Notes: a model not told the origin generated them from the sequence alone. A DNA stretch of 64,000 nt from Micromonospora rosaria (GCF_001567585.1 NZ_LRQV01000011.1:1-64000); one strand, 5' to 3'. Positions 1 to 9,310 are shown, numbered from the stretch's first letter. Translations and numbers: made by a program.

Positions 1-791
1 CGACCGGGACGACGGTGCCGCGCAACGGTGCCACTCCGGCCGGTCCGTTCGGGCACGGCCCGGTGGACGCGGGTGCACCGCGCGACGTCGGGCGGGCCCA
101 GCCGGCGGGTCGTCCGGCCGGCTCGACGGTCCCGCCGTCGGTGGTGGTCGGTGCCGCAGCGGCACCGCCGGGCTCGCTGAACCACCCGGACGCCGACGAC
201 GAGCCGGGCGCGGAGGGCCGCCGCGGGCCGGGCCGGCGTCGCTCGTCGGAGCGCCGGGGGCGGATTCCGCTGGTGCTCGTCGGCCTGGTCGTGGTGGTGA
301 CCGGGGCCACCCTGCTCGTGCCGGCGCTCACCCAGGAGTCGGACCCGCCGCCGCAGGTGCTGCCCACCCACCAGCCGGCCGAGGAGCCGCCGCCGTCACC
401 GCCGGCGCCGAGCAGCCCGGCGGCGTCGGCGTCGCCGTCCGCGCCGGCCGCCAGCGTCCCGCCGCCACCGGCGACGACACCCAGCCGGACGGCCACCTCC
501 GCGCCACCGACCCGGAGCGCCCCGTCAGCACCGGCGGTGGACGCGGTCACCCTGGTCGGCCAGCTCATCGACGAGGGCGTGGCCTCCGGCGACATCCGCG
601 ACGACGTGGGCACGGACCTGCGCAACCTGATGCGCAACCTGAACTACGACAGCGATCCGGAGACGTTGGCGGCGGCGGTGAACTCGGTCCGGGGGAAGGT
701 CGCCGAGCGCCGCCGGGAGGGCAGCATCACCCCGGCGTACGCCCGTGAGCTGGACGCCGCGATCGCCCGGCTCACCACCGCGCCCCTCTGA
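1..791 (+). CDS. C-terminal part of a membrane-anchored protein, possibly a Ser/Thr kinase tail (5'-truncated)
   Basis: The reading frame is open from the first base of the window, so the start lies upstream and only the C-terminal part is seen. Counting from the GTG at 15, it holds a disordered Pro/Ala/Gly stretch, an Arg-rich segment, one strong membrane helix (about residues 84-104, rich in Val/Leu), a long Pro/Ser/Ala linker, and a folded C-terminal module of about 80 residues with a charged, helical look. This order (cytoplasmic linker, one helix, Pro-rich stalk, small extracellular domain) is common at the C terminus of actinobacterial PknB-type kinases, but no kinase motif is inside the window. 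The kinase assignment is therefore inference from layout only. Confidence 0.6.
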   Translation, partial: TGTTVPRNGATPAGPFGHGPVDAGAPRDVGRAQPAGRPAGSTVPPSVVVGAAAAPPGSLNHPDADDEPGAEGRRGPGRRRSSERRGRIPLVLVGLVVVVTGATLLVPALTQESDPPPQVLPTHQPAEEPPPSPPAPSSPAASASPSAPAASVPPPPATTPSRTATSAPPTRSAPSAPAVDAVTLVGQLIDEGVASGDIRDDVGTDLRNLMRNLNYDSDPETLAAAVNSVRGKVAERRREGSITPAYARELDAAIARLTTAPL

Positions 792-863
792 CCGTCGTCC
801 CCGCCGACCCCGTCGCCCGCCGCTGGCCGTCGTCCCGGTGCGGGTCGCCCGCGCTGCCGGCCG

Positions 864-1973
864 TCACCAGCCGGCGACGCGGACCGGGTCCCGGGCCGCC
901 ACCGAGGCGGCGAGGAAGCTCCGGTACACCGCCGTGTAGCCGAGCGCCATCCGGTAGGTGGAGAAGTTCTCCGCCACGTGCGCCACGCACTCCGCCGGGT
1001 CGATCCGGGTGACCGCCCGCAACGCGCCGGGCAGTTCGTCGGGCTCCGTGCAGATCAGCCCGGTCCGCCCCGGCCGGAGCAGCTCCGGTACGGCACCCCG
1101 GTCGAGCGCCACCACCGGCGTACCGGTCGCCATCGCCTCGACCATCACCATGCCGAACGGCTCCTCCCACTGGATCGGCATGATCAGGCACCGGGACTCC
1201 ACCAGCAGCCGCAGCGCGGCGTCCCGGTCGGCGTTGAGCACCACCCGCACGTCCGGGCCGAGCATCGGCTCGACCACCTGCTCGTAGTACCGGCGTTCGG
1301 CCGGCTCGGTGCACTTGCCGGCGAGGATCAGCGGCAGGCCGGCCGCCCGGCACGCCCGGATCGCCAGGTCCGGACCCTTGTCCGGGCTGAACCGGGCCAG
1401 CCAGAGCACCGGCCCGGTGCTGGGCACGGACTTGCGCGGCACGTCCCGGGCCTCGAACGCGTTGTGCACCGTACCCACCCAGGGCAGTCCGGGGTTGGCC
1501 CGGCGCTGGGCGTGCGAGATGGCGACCAGGCCCACCCCGTGGTCGGTGTCGCTGAGCACCTGGCCGTACTCGCCGACCGGATTGCCGTGCACGGTCGCCA
1601 CCGTGGGTACCGCCCGCCGGCCGGCGACCAGGGGGCCGATGGTGGTGTGGTCGTGGACCACGTCGAAGTCCGCCGGGCTCACCAACTGGCGTACCCGGGC
1701 CAGGTGGGCCAGCTCGGGCAGGGCCTCGCCGAGCCGGTCGAACTGGAGGTGCGTCGCCGTGGAGACGAAGTCCGCCGGCGTGCCGTGCTGCCGGCCGGCA
1801 CCGAACAGCGTCACCCGGTGCCCGCCCCGGACCAGCGCGTCCACCAGGGCGGCGACCATCTGTTCCAGACCGCCGTAGCCCGGTGGCGGGACCGACAGCC
1901 ACGGCGGGACCACCATCGCGATGCGCAGCGGCGCCTCCGGTGCCCCGCCGGACTGACGGTGGTCTGCGGCCAC
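864..1973 (-). CDS. Glycosyltransferase family 4 (GT-B fold)
   Basis: A retaining GT-B glycosyltransferase of 369 residues, acting in the cytoplasm on a nucleotide-sugar donor; acceptor unknown. The N-terminal domain starts with a beta strand and a glycine loop (PPPGYGGLEQ, about 28-37). The C-terminal donor domain has the E-x7-E type motif in EEPFGMVMVEAMA, typical of GT4. The frame is open further upstream, but the GTG at 1973 is preferred: it follows a GGGGAGG ribosome site at good spacing and lies just before the first conserved strand. It is transcribed in the same direction as the protease/two-component operon, about 180 bases after the protease stop, and may be read through from it. 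Confidence 0.85.
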   Translation of the reverse strand: MAADHRQSGGAPEAPLRIAMVVPPWLSVPPPGYGGLEQMVAALVDALVRGGHRVTLFGAGRQHGTPADFVSTATHLQFDRLGEALPELAHLARVRQLVSPADFDVVHDHTTIGPLVAGRRAVPTVATVHGNPVGEYGQVLSDTDHGVGLVAISHAQRRANPGLPWVGTVHNAFEARDVPRKSVPSTGPVLWLARFSPDKGPDLAIRACRAAGLPLILAGKCTEPAERRYYEQVVEPMLGPDVRVVLNADRDAALRLLVESRCLIMPIQWEEPFGMVMVEAMATGTPVVALDRGAVPELLRPGRTGLICTEPDELPGALRAVTRIDPAECVAHVAENFSTYRMALGYTAVYRSFLAASVAARDPVRVAGW

Positions 1974-2157
1974 GAGCCCCTCCCCGCTGGTCCCCTGAGC
2001 GCGTGACCGGCGGCGTTCCCCGTACCACCAGGGGTAAACCGGGCGTACCGACGCAGAAGGCGGCGGGTGGCGGGCCGACCCCCTCGGCCCGTCACCCGCC
2101 GCCCGGTCGAGAGGCGGCTCCGCGTCCGCTCTCCTGGCCCTGGCGGACCAGGTCCGC

Positions 2158-3903
2158 CTACGACTCGGTGAGCGTGACGGTGACGGTGTTCTCGTTGCCG
2201 TCCCGCTGGTACCGCACCTCGACCCGGTCACCGACCTTGCGCGCCTGGACCGCGCCGACCAGGTCGCTGGAATCGTTGACCGTCGTGTCCCCGAACCGGG
2301 TGATCACATCGCCCTGCCGGAGACCAGCCTGCTCGGCGGCGCTGCCCGGCAGCACCGAGGCGACGAGCGCACCGCCGTTCTGGGCCTCGGCCACACTCAC
2401 CCCGAGGCTGGCGTGGCTGACCTTCTCGCCGCGCTGGAGCTTCTCGGCGACGTCCTTGGCCTTGTTGCTCGGGATGGCGAAGCCGACCCCGATGTTGCCG
2501 TTGCCCTGCCCGGCCGTGAGGATCGCGGTGTTGATGCCGATCACCTCGCCCCGGGTGTTGACCAGGGCCCCGCCGGAGTTCCCCGGGTTGATCGGGGCGT
2601 CGGTCTGGAGCAGCCCGGCGATCGAGGTGGCCCCCTGCTGCTGCGGGTCCTGCTGGCCGCTGCCGGCCCGGATGGTCCGGTCCCGGGCGCTGAGGATGCC
2701 CGCGGTGACCGAGCCCTGCAGGCCCAGCGGGCTGCCCAGGGCGAGCACCTGGTCACCGACCTGCATCGCGTCGCTGTCGCCGAAGGTCGCCGCCTTCAGG
2801 CCGCTGACCCCGTTGGCCTTGAGCACCGCGAGGTCGGTCTTCGGGTCGGTGCCCACGACGCTGGCCTGGGCGTTCTTACCGTCGGCGAAGGTCACCCGGA
2901 CGCTGTTGGCGGAGCCGGACGCGATCACGTGGTTGTTGGTGAGCACGTACCCGTCGGCGGTCAGGACGACGCCGGAGCCCTCACCGCTGTCGGTGGCGAT
3001 GGAGACCACGCTGTCCTGCACCGACGCGGCGATCCGGGGCAGGTCGGCGCCGTTGATCACCGGCGCGGCGGAGTAGGTGCGGGTGATCCCGCCCCCGCCC
3101 ACCGCGAGGGCGAGCGCGCCACCGGCGAGCCCGGAGCCGAACATCAGCGCCACCACGGCGACACCCGCGACGACGTACCGGCCGGCGCGGCTCGGCCGTG
3201 GCGTGGGCCCCTGGGCCCACGGCGGCACCGGCTGACCCGGGTGACCGGGCTGACCCGGCTGGCCGGGGTGACCCGGCTGGCCCGGCTGGCCGGGGTGACC
3301 CGGCTGGCCCGGCTGGCCGTACCCGCCGCCCGGCTGGTAGCCCGGGGTGCCGTGCTGGCCGTAGCCGGCCGTGCCCTGCTGGCCGTACGGCGCGCCGTAG
3401 GCGGGGCCGGCGTTCGACCCGGCCCAGCCGCCGCGCTGCCCCGGCGCCCAGGGGCTGGGCTGGTACGCCCCGCTCGGGCCGGAGGCCGGGTACGGCGGGG
3501 CGGACGGGGTCGCGCCACCGGGGTGGTACCCACCCGGCCGGTACCCCTGGTCGGCCCCGGTACCGGCACCGGTGGACGGGCTGGCGTCGCCGGCCGACGG
3601 GCCGGGCTGACCCGCACCGGCGGCGGTCGGGCCGGGCTGGCCGGAGCCGGCGGCCTGACCACCGTCGGCGGCGGAGCCGGCGGGCTGACCACCGTCGGCG
3701 GAGCCGGCGGGAGCGGCCGGGGTGTTGCCGAGGGGACCGGAGGACGGGGGCGGTGTACCACCGGCGGGGGTCCCGGGGGTGGACCCGGCGGCGGCCGGGT
3801 CGGAGTGCCCGTGGTCGACACGGGGCAGCTCGGCATTGTGGGGCGACGGCTCGGCGTCGGCGGGAGCCGGCCGCCGCTGCGGGTCGGACTCGTACTCGGT
3901 CAT
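2158..3903 (-). CDS. HtrA/DegP-like membrane-anchored serine protease with PDZ domain (PepD type)
   Basis: A trypsin-like protease of 581 residues for envelope quality control. Residues 1-240 are a cytoplasmic Gly/Pro/Gln-rich region that includes three 9-residue [13 protein letters not shown] repeats (about 196-224). One membrane helix follows at 243-270. The protease domain carries the triad His325 (TNNHV), Asp357 (KTDLAVL) and Ser443 (NPGNSGGAL). A PDZ domain fills about 497-578. The ATG at 3903 is chosen because it has a plausible AAGGTG ribosome site and avoids overlapping the kinase gene. The kinase stop (3966) lies 62 bases upstream, so RR, HK and HtrA form one operon. This is the same order as mprA-mprB-pepD of mycobacteria, where the protease feeds back on the envelope-stress sensor. 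Confidence 0.93.
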   Translation of the reverse strand: MTEYESDPQRRPAPADAEPSPHNAELPRVDHGHSDPAAAGSTPGTPAGGTPPPSSGPLGNTPAAPAGSADGGQPAGSAADGGQAAGSGQPGPTAAGAGQPGPSAGDASPSTGAGTGADQGYRPGGYHPGGATPSAPPYPASGPSGAYQPSPWAPGQRGGWAGSNAGPAYGAPYGQQGTAGYGQHGTPGYQPGGGYGQPGQPGHPGQPGQPGHPGQPGQPGHPGQPVPPWAQGPTPRPSRAGRYVVAGVAVVALMFGSGLAGGALALAVGGGGITRTYSAAPVINGADLPRIAASVQDSVVSIATDSGEGSGVVLTADGYVLTNNHVIASGSANSVRVTFADGKNAQASVVGTDPKTDLAVLKANGVSGLKAATFGDSDAMQVGDQVLALGSPLGLQGSVTAGILSARDRTIRAGSGQQDPQQQGATSIAGLLQTDAPINPGNSGGALVNTRGEVIGINTAILTAGQGNGNIGVGFAIPSNKAKDVAEKLQRGEKVSHASLGVSVAEAQNGGALVASVLPGSAAEQAGLRQGDVITRFGDTTVNDSSDLVGAVQARKVGDRVEVRYQRDGNENTVTVTLTES

Positions 3904-3965
3904 GACTACACCTTGCCCCGTCGCACTGCGACCAGCCTGGAATCGACCTGGATGTTGCCTGAAAG

Positions 3966-5528
3966 TCACTCCGGCTCGCGGTCGGCGTCCGGGTCCAGCG
4001 GGAGCCGGACCCGGAAGGTGGCCCCGCCACCCGGGGTCTCCGCCACCTCCACGGTGCCCTGGTGCGCCGCCACCAGCGCCGCCACGATGGCCAGGCCCAG
4101 GCCGGTGCCGGTGACCCCGCCCGCCCGGCGGGTCCGCGCGGCGTCCGCCCGGTAGAAGCGCTCGAAGACCCGTTCCGACTGCTCCGGGGAGAGCCCCGGA
4201 CCGGTGTCGGCCACCTCCACCACCGCCAGGTTCCCCGGCTCGGTCCGCAGCCGCAGGGTCACCCGGGCGTCGGGCGGGGTGTGGGTGAGCGCGTTGGTCA
4301 TCAGGTTGCCGATCACCTGCCGCAGCCGGGCGTCGTCGCCGAGGACCACCAGCCGCCCGGAGCCCGGCGCGATCTCCAGCTCGATCCGACGGTCGGGGGC
4401 GACCGCGTGGGCGGCCTGCACCGCCTCGCTGGCCAGCACCGGCAGCTCCACCGGCACCAGCGCGAGCGGGCGTTCCCGGTCCAGCCGGGCCAGCAGCAGC
4501 AGATCCTCCACGAGCAACCCCATCCGGGCCGCCTCGTCCTCGATCCGGCGCAGCAGGCCGGCGGTCTGCTGCGGGTTGCGGGCCGCCCCCTGCCGGTACA
4601 GCTCGGCGAAGCCCCGGATGGTGGTCAGCGGGGTCCGCAGCTCGTGCGAGGCGTCCGCGACGAACTGCCGCATCCGCTCCTCGGAGCGGCGGGCCCGGGT
4701 CTCCGACGCCTGCGCGGCCAGGGCGGCGTCCCGGGCCCCGGCCTCGGCCTCGCGGGCGGCGATCTCCGAGGCGGCCCGCGCGGTGAAGGCGGCCTCGATC
4801 TGGGCCAGCATCACGTTCAGCGCGCGGGAGAGCCGCCCCAGCTCACTGGTGGCGTACGGCTGCCCCTCCTCGGGGTCGGGCACCCGGCGGCTGAGGTCAC
4901 CCCCGGCGATCGCGGCGGCGGTCTGCTCGATCTCCACCAGCGGCTTCAGGCTGGTCCGCACGATCGCCGCGCCGATCGAGGCGAGCAGCACCAGCACCGC
5001 CCCGCCGACCAGCAGGTCGATCCAGACCAGTCGGGCCACCGCCCGGTCCACGTCGGTCAGCGGCTGGCCGAGGACGACCGCCTGCTCCCCCGGCAGGTCG
5101 ACCAGGATCATCATCCGCCAACGGCTGTGCCCGTTCCGGGCCGACTCGGTGAACGGCTCACCCTCCGGGTGGCCGAACCCCTCGGAGGTGGTCGGCCAGT
5201 ACGGCAGGTCACTCGGCTGAAAGCTGGGCTGGTAGTAGATCGGATCGACCCGGCCGCCGCCGCGATAGATCAGCATCAGGTTGTCGCTGGGCAGGCCGAC
5301 ATCTGCGGACGCGCCGGGCGGCAGCTTGTCCACGATCCGCTCGATCGCGCCCCGGAAGCTGTTCAGCTCGCTGTCCACCTGGTCGACCAGGTAGCTGCGC
5401 AGGAAGAACGTGGTCGACACGCTGATCACCAGCAGCGCGGCGGCGACCAGGGTGAGGACGGAGGCGACGAGCTTGACCCGCAGCGGTACCGCGCGCAGCC
5501 GCCCCTTCGCCTGGTCGACGGCGTTCAC
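3966..5528 (-). CDS. Two-component sensor histidine kinase (MprB-like)
   Basis: A 520-residue membrane sensor kinase. Helix 1 is at 19-43, an extracytoplasmic sensor domain covers 44-166, and helix 2 is at 167-190, followed by a HAMP linker and a coiled Ala/Glu/Arg-rich segment (about 245-285). The HisKA box [10 protein letters not shown] puts the phosphorylated histidine at 295. The HATPase_c domain at the C terminus has the N, G1 (DTGPGLS) and G2 (GTGLGLAIV) boxes. The start overlaps the regulator stop by 4 bases (ATGA), so the two are translationally coupled. With the adjacent HtrA protease this looks like an envelope-stress circuit; the signal is not known from sequence. Confidence 0.93.
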   Translation of the reverse strand: MNAVDQAKGRLRAVPLRVKLVASVLTLVAAALLVISVSTTFFLRSYLVDQVDSELNSFRGAIERIVDKLPPGASADVGLPSDNLMLIYRGGGRVDPIYYQPSFQPSDLPYWPTTSEGFGHPEGEPFTESARNGHSRWRMMILVDLPGEQAVVLGQPLTDVDRAVARLVWIDLLVGGAVLVLLASIGAAIVRTSLKPLVEIEQTAAAIAGGDLSRRVPDPEEGQPYATSELGRLSRALNVMLAQIEAAFTARAASEIAAREAEAGARDAALAAQASETRARRSEERMRQFVADASHELRTPLTTIRGFAELYRQGAARNPQQTAGLLRRIEDEAARMGLLVEDLLLLARLDRERPLALVPVELPVLASEAVQAAHAVAPDRRIELEIAPGSGRLVVLGDDARLRQVIGNLMTNALTHTPPDARVTLRLRTEPGNLAVVEVADTGPGLSPEQSERVFERFYRADAARTRRAGGVTGTGLGLAIVAALVAAHQGTVEVAETPGGGATFRVRLPLDPDADREPE

Positions 5529-6226
5529 GCCGCCGGCTTGCGCAGTACGTACCCGACCCCCCGCAGCGTGTGGATCAGCCGGGGCTGGGTGTTGTCGACC
5601 TTGCGGCGCAGGTACGAGATGTACGACTCGACGATGTTGTCGTCACCGCGGAAGTCGTAGTTCCAGACGTGGTCCAGGATCTGTGCCTTGGACAGCACCC
5701 GGTTCGCGTTGAGCATCAGGTACCGCAGCAGCTTGAACTCGGTCGGCGAGAGCTGCACCCGCTGGCCGGCCCGGTGCACCTCGTGGGTCTCCTCGTCCAA
5801 CTCCAGGTCGGCGAAGGTGAGCCGGGACGGCGCGTGCTCACCGGTGCTGGTGCGCCGCAGCACCGCCCGGATCCGCGCGGTCAACTCCTCCAGGCTGAAC
5901 GGCTTGGTGACGTAGTCGTCGCCGCCCAGGGTGAGCCCACGGATCTTGTCGTCGGTGGCGTCCCGGGCGGTCAGGAAGACCACCGGGGTCCGGGTACCGC
6001 CCTCGCGCATCATCCGGATGACCTCGAAGCCGTCCAGGTCGGGCAGCATCACGTCGAGCACCACCAGGTCGGGGCGGTGGTCCTTGGCGGCGGTCAGCGC
6101 CGCGCTGCCGCTGGTCGCGGTCGCCACGTCGAAGCCCGCGAACCGTAGGCTCGCGGAGAGCAGTTCGAGGATGTTGGGATCGTCCTCGACGACGAGCAGT
6201 CGCGCCTCGGTCTGGGTAGCGGCCAT
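5525..6226 (-). CDS. OmpR/PhoB-family response regulator (MprA-like)
   Basis: A 233-residue DNA-binding response regulator. The receiver domain has the acidic pair Asp15/Asp16, phosphoacceptor Asp58 (LVVLDVMLP) and the conserved Lys in VTKPFS. A winged-helix effector domain fills about 135-231, ending in the recognition region ESYISYLRRKVD. The ATG at 6226 is chosen: the frame is open further up, but that part lacks receiver-fold sequence. It is first in the operon with its kinase (4-base overlap) and the HtrA protease, so it probably controls them and other envelope genes. No operator was identified in the short upstream region. Confidence 0.94.
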   Translation of the reverse strand: MAATQTEARLLVVEDDPNILELLSASLRFAGFDVATATSGSAALTAAKDHRPDLVVLDVMLPDLDGFEVIRMMREGGTRTPVVFLTARDATDDKIRGLTLGGDDYVTKPFSLEELTARIRAVLRRTSTGEHAPSRLTFADLELDEETHEVHRAGQRVQLSPTEFKLLRYLMLNANRVLSKAQILDHVWNYDFRGDDNIVESYISYLRRKVDNTQPRLIHTLRGVGYVLRKPAA

Positions 6227-6371
6227 GGCGCCATCATGCGGGACCCGGCTTCGACCCCGCTGGGCGGTACCTGGAAACACGCTGAGAAAACCTGTGCCCC
6301 ACCAGCACGGTCCCGGGCGTGGCTCACTGCGGCTGTGGCGTCCTCCTCGACCGGCTCCCCAGGCGGCCTTC

Positions 6372-7601
6372 TCAGGCGGCGAGGCCGAGATCCGGTGGCG
6401 CCGCGGCCGGTACCCGCGGTCGGGCGGGTGCCGGGTGCACCGCCGACTCGGCGAGGCGGGCGAGGGAGCGGCGGTCGGCGTCCCGGGCGGGGTGCAGGGC
6501 GGCGGTGACGGTCACCGTGACCGTCAGCTCCCGGGCCGCCGCCACCCGCCGGACCGACCGCCACAGGGTCTCGTCGCCGAGGAAGGCCGCCACGCTGGCC
6601 CCGGCGGCACCCCCGCCGCCGGTGGTGCCCGTCGTACTCGTGGCACCCGTCGTGCTCGTGGTGCCCGTCGTGCTCGTGGTGCCGGTGGGGCCCTGGCCGT
6701 ACTCGATCCGCAGCGGCACCACCGGCGCTCCGGTCTCGATCGCCGCCTGGAACATGGCCGGTCGGAACCCGCCGGGCGGCCGGCAACCGGCCCCCGCGTC
6801 CCGCCCCGGCCGGTGGCCGGCATCCCGGCCAGGGCGGTGGCCGGCGATTCCATCGGGGTGGCCGGTGTCGCCCTGCCCGCCGCACCAGGTCGTCCCCTCC
6901 GGGAAGACCGCGACCGGGTGACCGGCCCGCAGCGTCGCGGCGACCTGGCGGACCGTCGCCGGCAGGGCGCGGGGCCGGGACCGGTCCACCGACACCGTGC
7001 CGGCGGCGACGGTGAGCAGCCCGACCAGCGGCCAGCGCCGGACCTCCCGCTTCGCCACCATCCGGGCCGGCGCGGTGGCCAGCAGGGCCACCACGTCCAG
7101 CCAGGAGATGTGGTTGGCGACCAGGAGGGCCCGCCGCCGGGGCAGCCGCCCGCTCACCGTCAGGCGCACCCCGAGCGCCCGCAGCAGCCCCCGGGCCCAC
7201 CGTCGCACCGCGGTGCGGCCCGTCTCGGCCGGCAGCAGCGGCAGCACGGCGGCCAGCCCGATCCCGGCCAGCAGGGCCACCAGCGCGGCGGCGAACCGGC
7301 CGAGCCGCCGGGCCACCGGCACCGGGCCGACGCCCGTGCCCGTGCCGGCGGCGGTGCCGGTGCCCGTGCCAGTGGCGGTGCCGGTGCCCGTGCCAGTGGC
7401 GGTGCCGGTGCCGGTGACAGCGGCAGTGGCAGTGGCGGTGGATTCCGGCAGGCACCACGGCCCGCACCCGGAGCGGGGCCGCCACAGGTCGTCGGCGCGG
7501 CTCACCACGCGGCCGTCGGCGCGGCCCACCGCCTGGTCGCCGACGTCACTCACCGCTCGGTCGTCGGCGCGGCTCACCACCCGACCGTCAGCGCGGCTCA
7601 C
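6372..7601 (-). CDS. PlsC-type 1-acyl-glycerol-3-phosphate acyltransferase with repetitive inserts
   Basis: A membrane-associated acyltransferase with the family motifs NHISWLD (catalytic His and Asp) and VFPEGTT, followed by the GGFRPAMFQAAI segment. It probably moves an acyl chain onto a lysolipid. With the GNAT protein upstream, it could form an OlsB/OlsA-like ornithine-lipid pair (inference). The GTG at 7601 overlaps the GNAT stop (GTGA). The predicted 409 residues are longer than the usual 220-320. The excess is low-complexity sequence: an N-terminal SRAD-type repeat, an Ala/Thr/Gly repeat, and two inserts on either side of the GGFRPAMF block. A shorter start at GTG 7322 (316 residues) would drop the N-terminal repeats, so the true start is uncertain. 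Confidence 0.8.
   Translation of the reverse strand: MSRADGRVVSRADDRAVSDVGDQAVGRADGRVVSRADDLWRPRSGCGPWCLPESTATATAAVTGTGTATGTGTGTATGTGTGTAAGTGTGVGPVPVARRLGRFAAALVALLAGIGLAAVLPLLPAETGRTAVRRWARGLLRALGVRLTVSGRLPRRRALLVANHISWLDVVALLATAPARMVAKREVRRWPLVGLLTVAAGTVSVDRSRPRALPATVRQVAATLRAGHPVAVFPEGTTWCGGQGDTGHPDGIAGHRPGRDAGHRPGRDAGAGCRPPGGFRPAMFQAAIETGAPVVPLRIEYGQGPTGTTSTTGTTSTTGATSTTGTTGGGGAAGASVAAFLGDETLWRSVRRVAAARELTVTVTVTAALHPARDADRRSLARLAESAVHPAPARPRVPAAAPPDLGLAA
6622..6684. repeat. 18-bp minisatellite inside the PlsC gene
   Basis: Three and a half copies of an 18-bp unit (GTGGTGCCCGTCGTGCTC and near variants) start at 6622, 6640, 6658 and 6676. On the coding strand they give a Gly/Thr/Ser low-complexity insert after the RIEYG strand. 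The unit length keeps the frame. Confidence 0.85.
7351..7422. repeat. 24-bp minisatellite inside the PlsC gene
   Basis: Two exact copies of a 24-bp unit (7351-7374 and 7375-7398) and a decayed third (7399-7422). The surrounding 7330-7440 is built from the same GTGCC/GTGGC words. It encodes the Thr/Gly/Ala tract before the first hydrophobic helix of the acyltransferase. Confidence 0.85.
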
Positions 7602-7610
7602 CGCGCGGCC
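7491..7610. repeat. Five tandem 24-bp units across the GNAT stop / PlsC start
   Basis: Units begin at 7491, 7515, 7539, 7563 and 7587, each close to GTCGGCGCGGCTCACCAC plus six bases. On the minus strand every unit carries GTGAGCCGCGC or a close variant. The overlapping GNAT stop and acyltransferase start lie in the unit at 7587, and in-frame GTG codons recur every 24 bases (7601, 7577, 7553, 7529, 7505). Confidence 0.85.
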
Positions 7611-8392
7611 CCACCGAGGAAGTGCCGCAGGTGACGCGGGTTCATCCGGTCGAGGGTGAACAGCACGTAGAAGTCGGCGACCCGGAAGTCCGGGTCGTAC
7701 GCCGGCTCGCCGCCGATCCAGGCCCCGAGCCGGAGGTACCCACGCAGCAGCGGCGGCACCAGCGACCCGGCGCGGGCCAGCGGGGCGGCGTCGGCCGGGG
7801 CCGGGCCGGGCCGGGCCCCGGCGGCCGGCTCGGCGTACCAGGGGCGCAGCGGGCGTACCCGCAGGGCCGGCGGGGCCAGGTGACCGGCCTGTGCGCGGGC
7901 CCAGACCTCGGCGACGGCCCGACCGCCGTCGTCGACCGGCACCGAGGCGCAGCCGCCGAGCCACCGGGATCCGCGCAGGTGCAGGTACCGGGTGATGCCC
8001 GCCCACATCAGGTTGATGACCGCGCCGGAGCGGTGGTCGGGGTGCACGCAGGAGCGGCCCGCCTCGACCAGGTCGTCGCGGAGCGGGGTGAGCGGGGTCA
8101 GGTCGAACTCCGACTCGGCGTAGCGGCGGCCGGTCCGCCCCGGCGGCAGCAACCGGTAGGTGCCGACCACGTCACCGGTGCTCTCCTGGACGACGATCAG
8201 ATGGTCGCAGTGGGCGTCGAGATCGTCGACGTCGAGCCCGGGGACGTCGGGGCGCAGGGTGGCGCCCAGTTCGGTGGCGAACACCTCGTGACGCAGACGT
8301 TGGGCAGCCGCGACCTGGGTCGGGTCGCCGGCGATCAGCAGGGTGTATCCGCTGGTCGTCAGGGGTGCGCCAGCGGCATGCAGGACAGCCAT
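7598..8392 (-). CDS. GNAT-fold N-acyltransferase (hemolysin/OlsB-like)
   Basis: A 264-residue protein of the acyl-transferring GNAT group (COG3176-like). It begins with a short variable N terminus, then the cofactor-fold block AAQRLRHEVFATELGA typical of homoserine-lactone/ornithine acyltransferase relatives. Further on it has DHLIVVQESTGDVVGTYRLL and ESEFDLTPL, and a C-terminal region ending in DRMNPRHLRHFLGG. Proteins of this group acylate an amino acid amine from acyl-ACP; ornithine is the best-known substrate. The overlap with a PlsC acyltransferase supports a lipid role, since OlsB makes lyso-ornithine lipid and OlsA adds the second chain. The substrate is inferred. The ATG at 8392 was chosen because the frame upstream loses family character. 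Confidence 0.8.
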   Translation of the reverse strand: MAVLHAAGAPLTTSGYTLLIAGDPTQVAAAQRLRHEVFATELGATLRPDVPGLDVDDLDAHCDHLIVVQESTGDVVGTYRLLPPGRTGRRYAESEFDLTPLTPLRDDLVEAGRSCVHPDHRSGAVINLMWAGITRYLHLRGSRWLGGCASVPVDDGGRAVAEVWARAQAGHLAPPALRVRPLRPWYAEPAAGARPGPAPADAAPLARAGSLVPPLLRGYLRLGAWIGGEPAYDPDFRVADFYVLFTLDRMNPRHLRHFLGGAAR

Positions 8393-8596
8393 GAGACCTG
8401 TGTAGGTGGCCCGGATGGACAACGGCTCCGGCGATCGGTGTCGATCCGGTGAACGCCGGCGGGCGGGGTCGGTGCACCCGGACGGGACAGTCCGCCCAGG
8501 CGGGACGGGCGGCCCGGAAGGGCCCGTCCGCCGCCGCGTGACAGGCTGCGCGGACGGTCCGGCGACGGGGCCGCACCGGGACGCGACGGAGGAAGC

Positions 8597-9310
8597 ATGA
8601 TCATCGAGCGGCGGTACGTCGGCCCACCCGACTCGGGCAACGGCGGCTGGAGCGCCGCCCGGTTCGCGGCGGCGGTCGATGGTCGAGCGATCGGTGGTGA
8701 ACCGGTCGGTGGTGACGCGGTCGGCGGCGGTGCGCTCGGTGGCGGTGCGGTCGAGGTGACGCTGCGGCGGCCGGTGCCGGTGGAGACCCCGCTGACCGCC
8801 GTCGACGGCGAGATCCGCGACCCGGCCGGTCTGGTGATCGCCGAGGTACGCGCGGCGGCGGAGCCGTCCCCGGTGGTCGGGCCGGTGGACCTGGCGGTGG
8901 CCCGGGCCGCCTCGGCGGCGTACCCGGGGCTGCTTCACCACCCCTTCCCGGGCTGCTACGTCTGCGGTCCGGCCCACCCGGACGGGCTGCGGATCTATCC
9001 GGGGCGGCTGCCGGACGGGCGGACCGCCGCCCCGTTCCTGGTCCCCGCCGACGTCAGCGTCGCCACGGTCTGGGCCGCGCTGGACTGCCCCGGTGGCTGG
9101 ACGGTGCTCGGCCCCGGTCGCCCGTACGTGCTGGGCCGGATCACCGCGCGGGTGACCGCGCTGCCCCGTCCCGGCGACGAGTGCGTGGTGACCGGCCGGG
9201 CCGGCGACGTCGCGGGCCGCAAGGCGCAGGCGGACTCCAGCCTGTACGGCCCGACCGGCACGCTGCTCGGGCACGCGCGGGCGACCTGGATCGCCCTGCC
9301 CGCCGGGTGA
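8597..9310 (+). CDS. Thioesterase-like (hotdog-fold) protein, function unknown
   Basis: A 237-residue protein with the block HHPFPGCYVCGPAHPDG (about residues 115-131), a Cys-x-x-Cys-Gly signature seen in actinobacterial proteins related to hotdog thioesterases. It has two halves: an N-terminal strand-rich part and a C-terminal part running from VWAALDCPGGW to GHARATWIAL, which looks like a PaaI-type acyl-CoA-binding half. Substrate unknown. GGAGGA just before the ATG at 8597 is a good ribosome site. Residues about 31-50 are a Gly-rich insert made by a 15-bp tandem repeat. It is divergent from the GNAT gene and about 215 bases ahead of the ABC exporter genes, so it may be a single-gene unit. 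Confidence 0.65.
   Translation: MIIERRYVGPPDSGNGGWSAARFAAAVDGRAIGGEPVGGDAVGGGALGGGAVEVTLRRPVPVETPLTAVDGEIRDPAGLVIAEVRAAAEPSPVVGPVDLAVARAASAAYPGLLHHPFPGCYVCGPAHPDGLRIYPGRLPDGRTAAPFLVPADVSVATVWAALDCPGGWTVLGPGRPYVLGRITARVTALPRPGDECVVTGRAGDVAGRKAQADSSLYGPTGTLLGHARATWIALPAG
8687..8755. repeat. 15-bp coding minisatellite in the thioesterase-like gene
   Basis: Four and a half units of 15 bp beginning at 8687, 8702, 8717, 8732 and 8747 (pattern GCGGTCGGTGGYGRN). They encode a repeating five-residue Gly/Val pattern between two conserved strands. The frame is preserved. Confidence 0.85.

Noticed and set aside
4062..5660. A 532-codon plus-strand frame opposite the sensor kinase
   Set aside because: Antisense shadow of a well-defined histidine kinase. 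No domain, and the kinase frame has all catalytic boxes.
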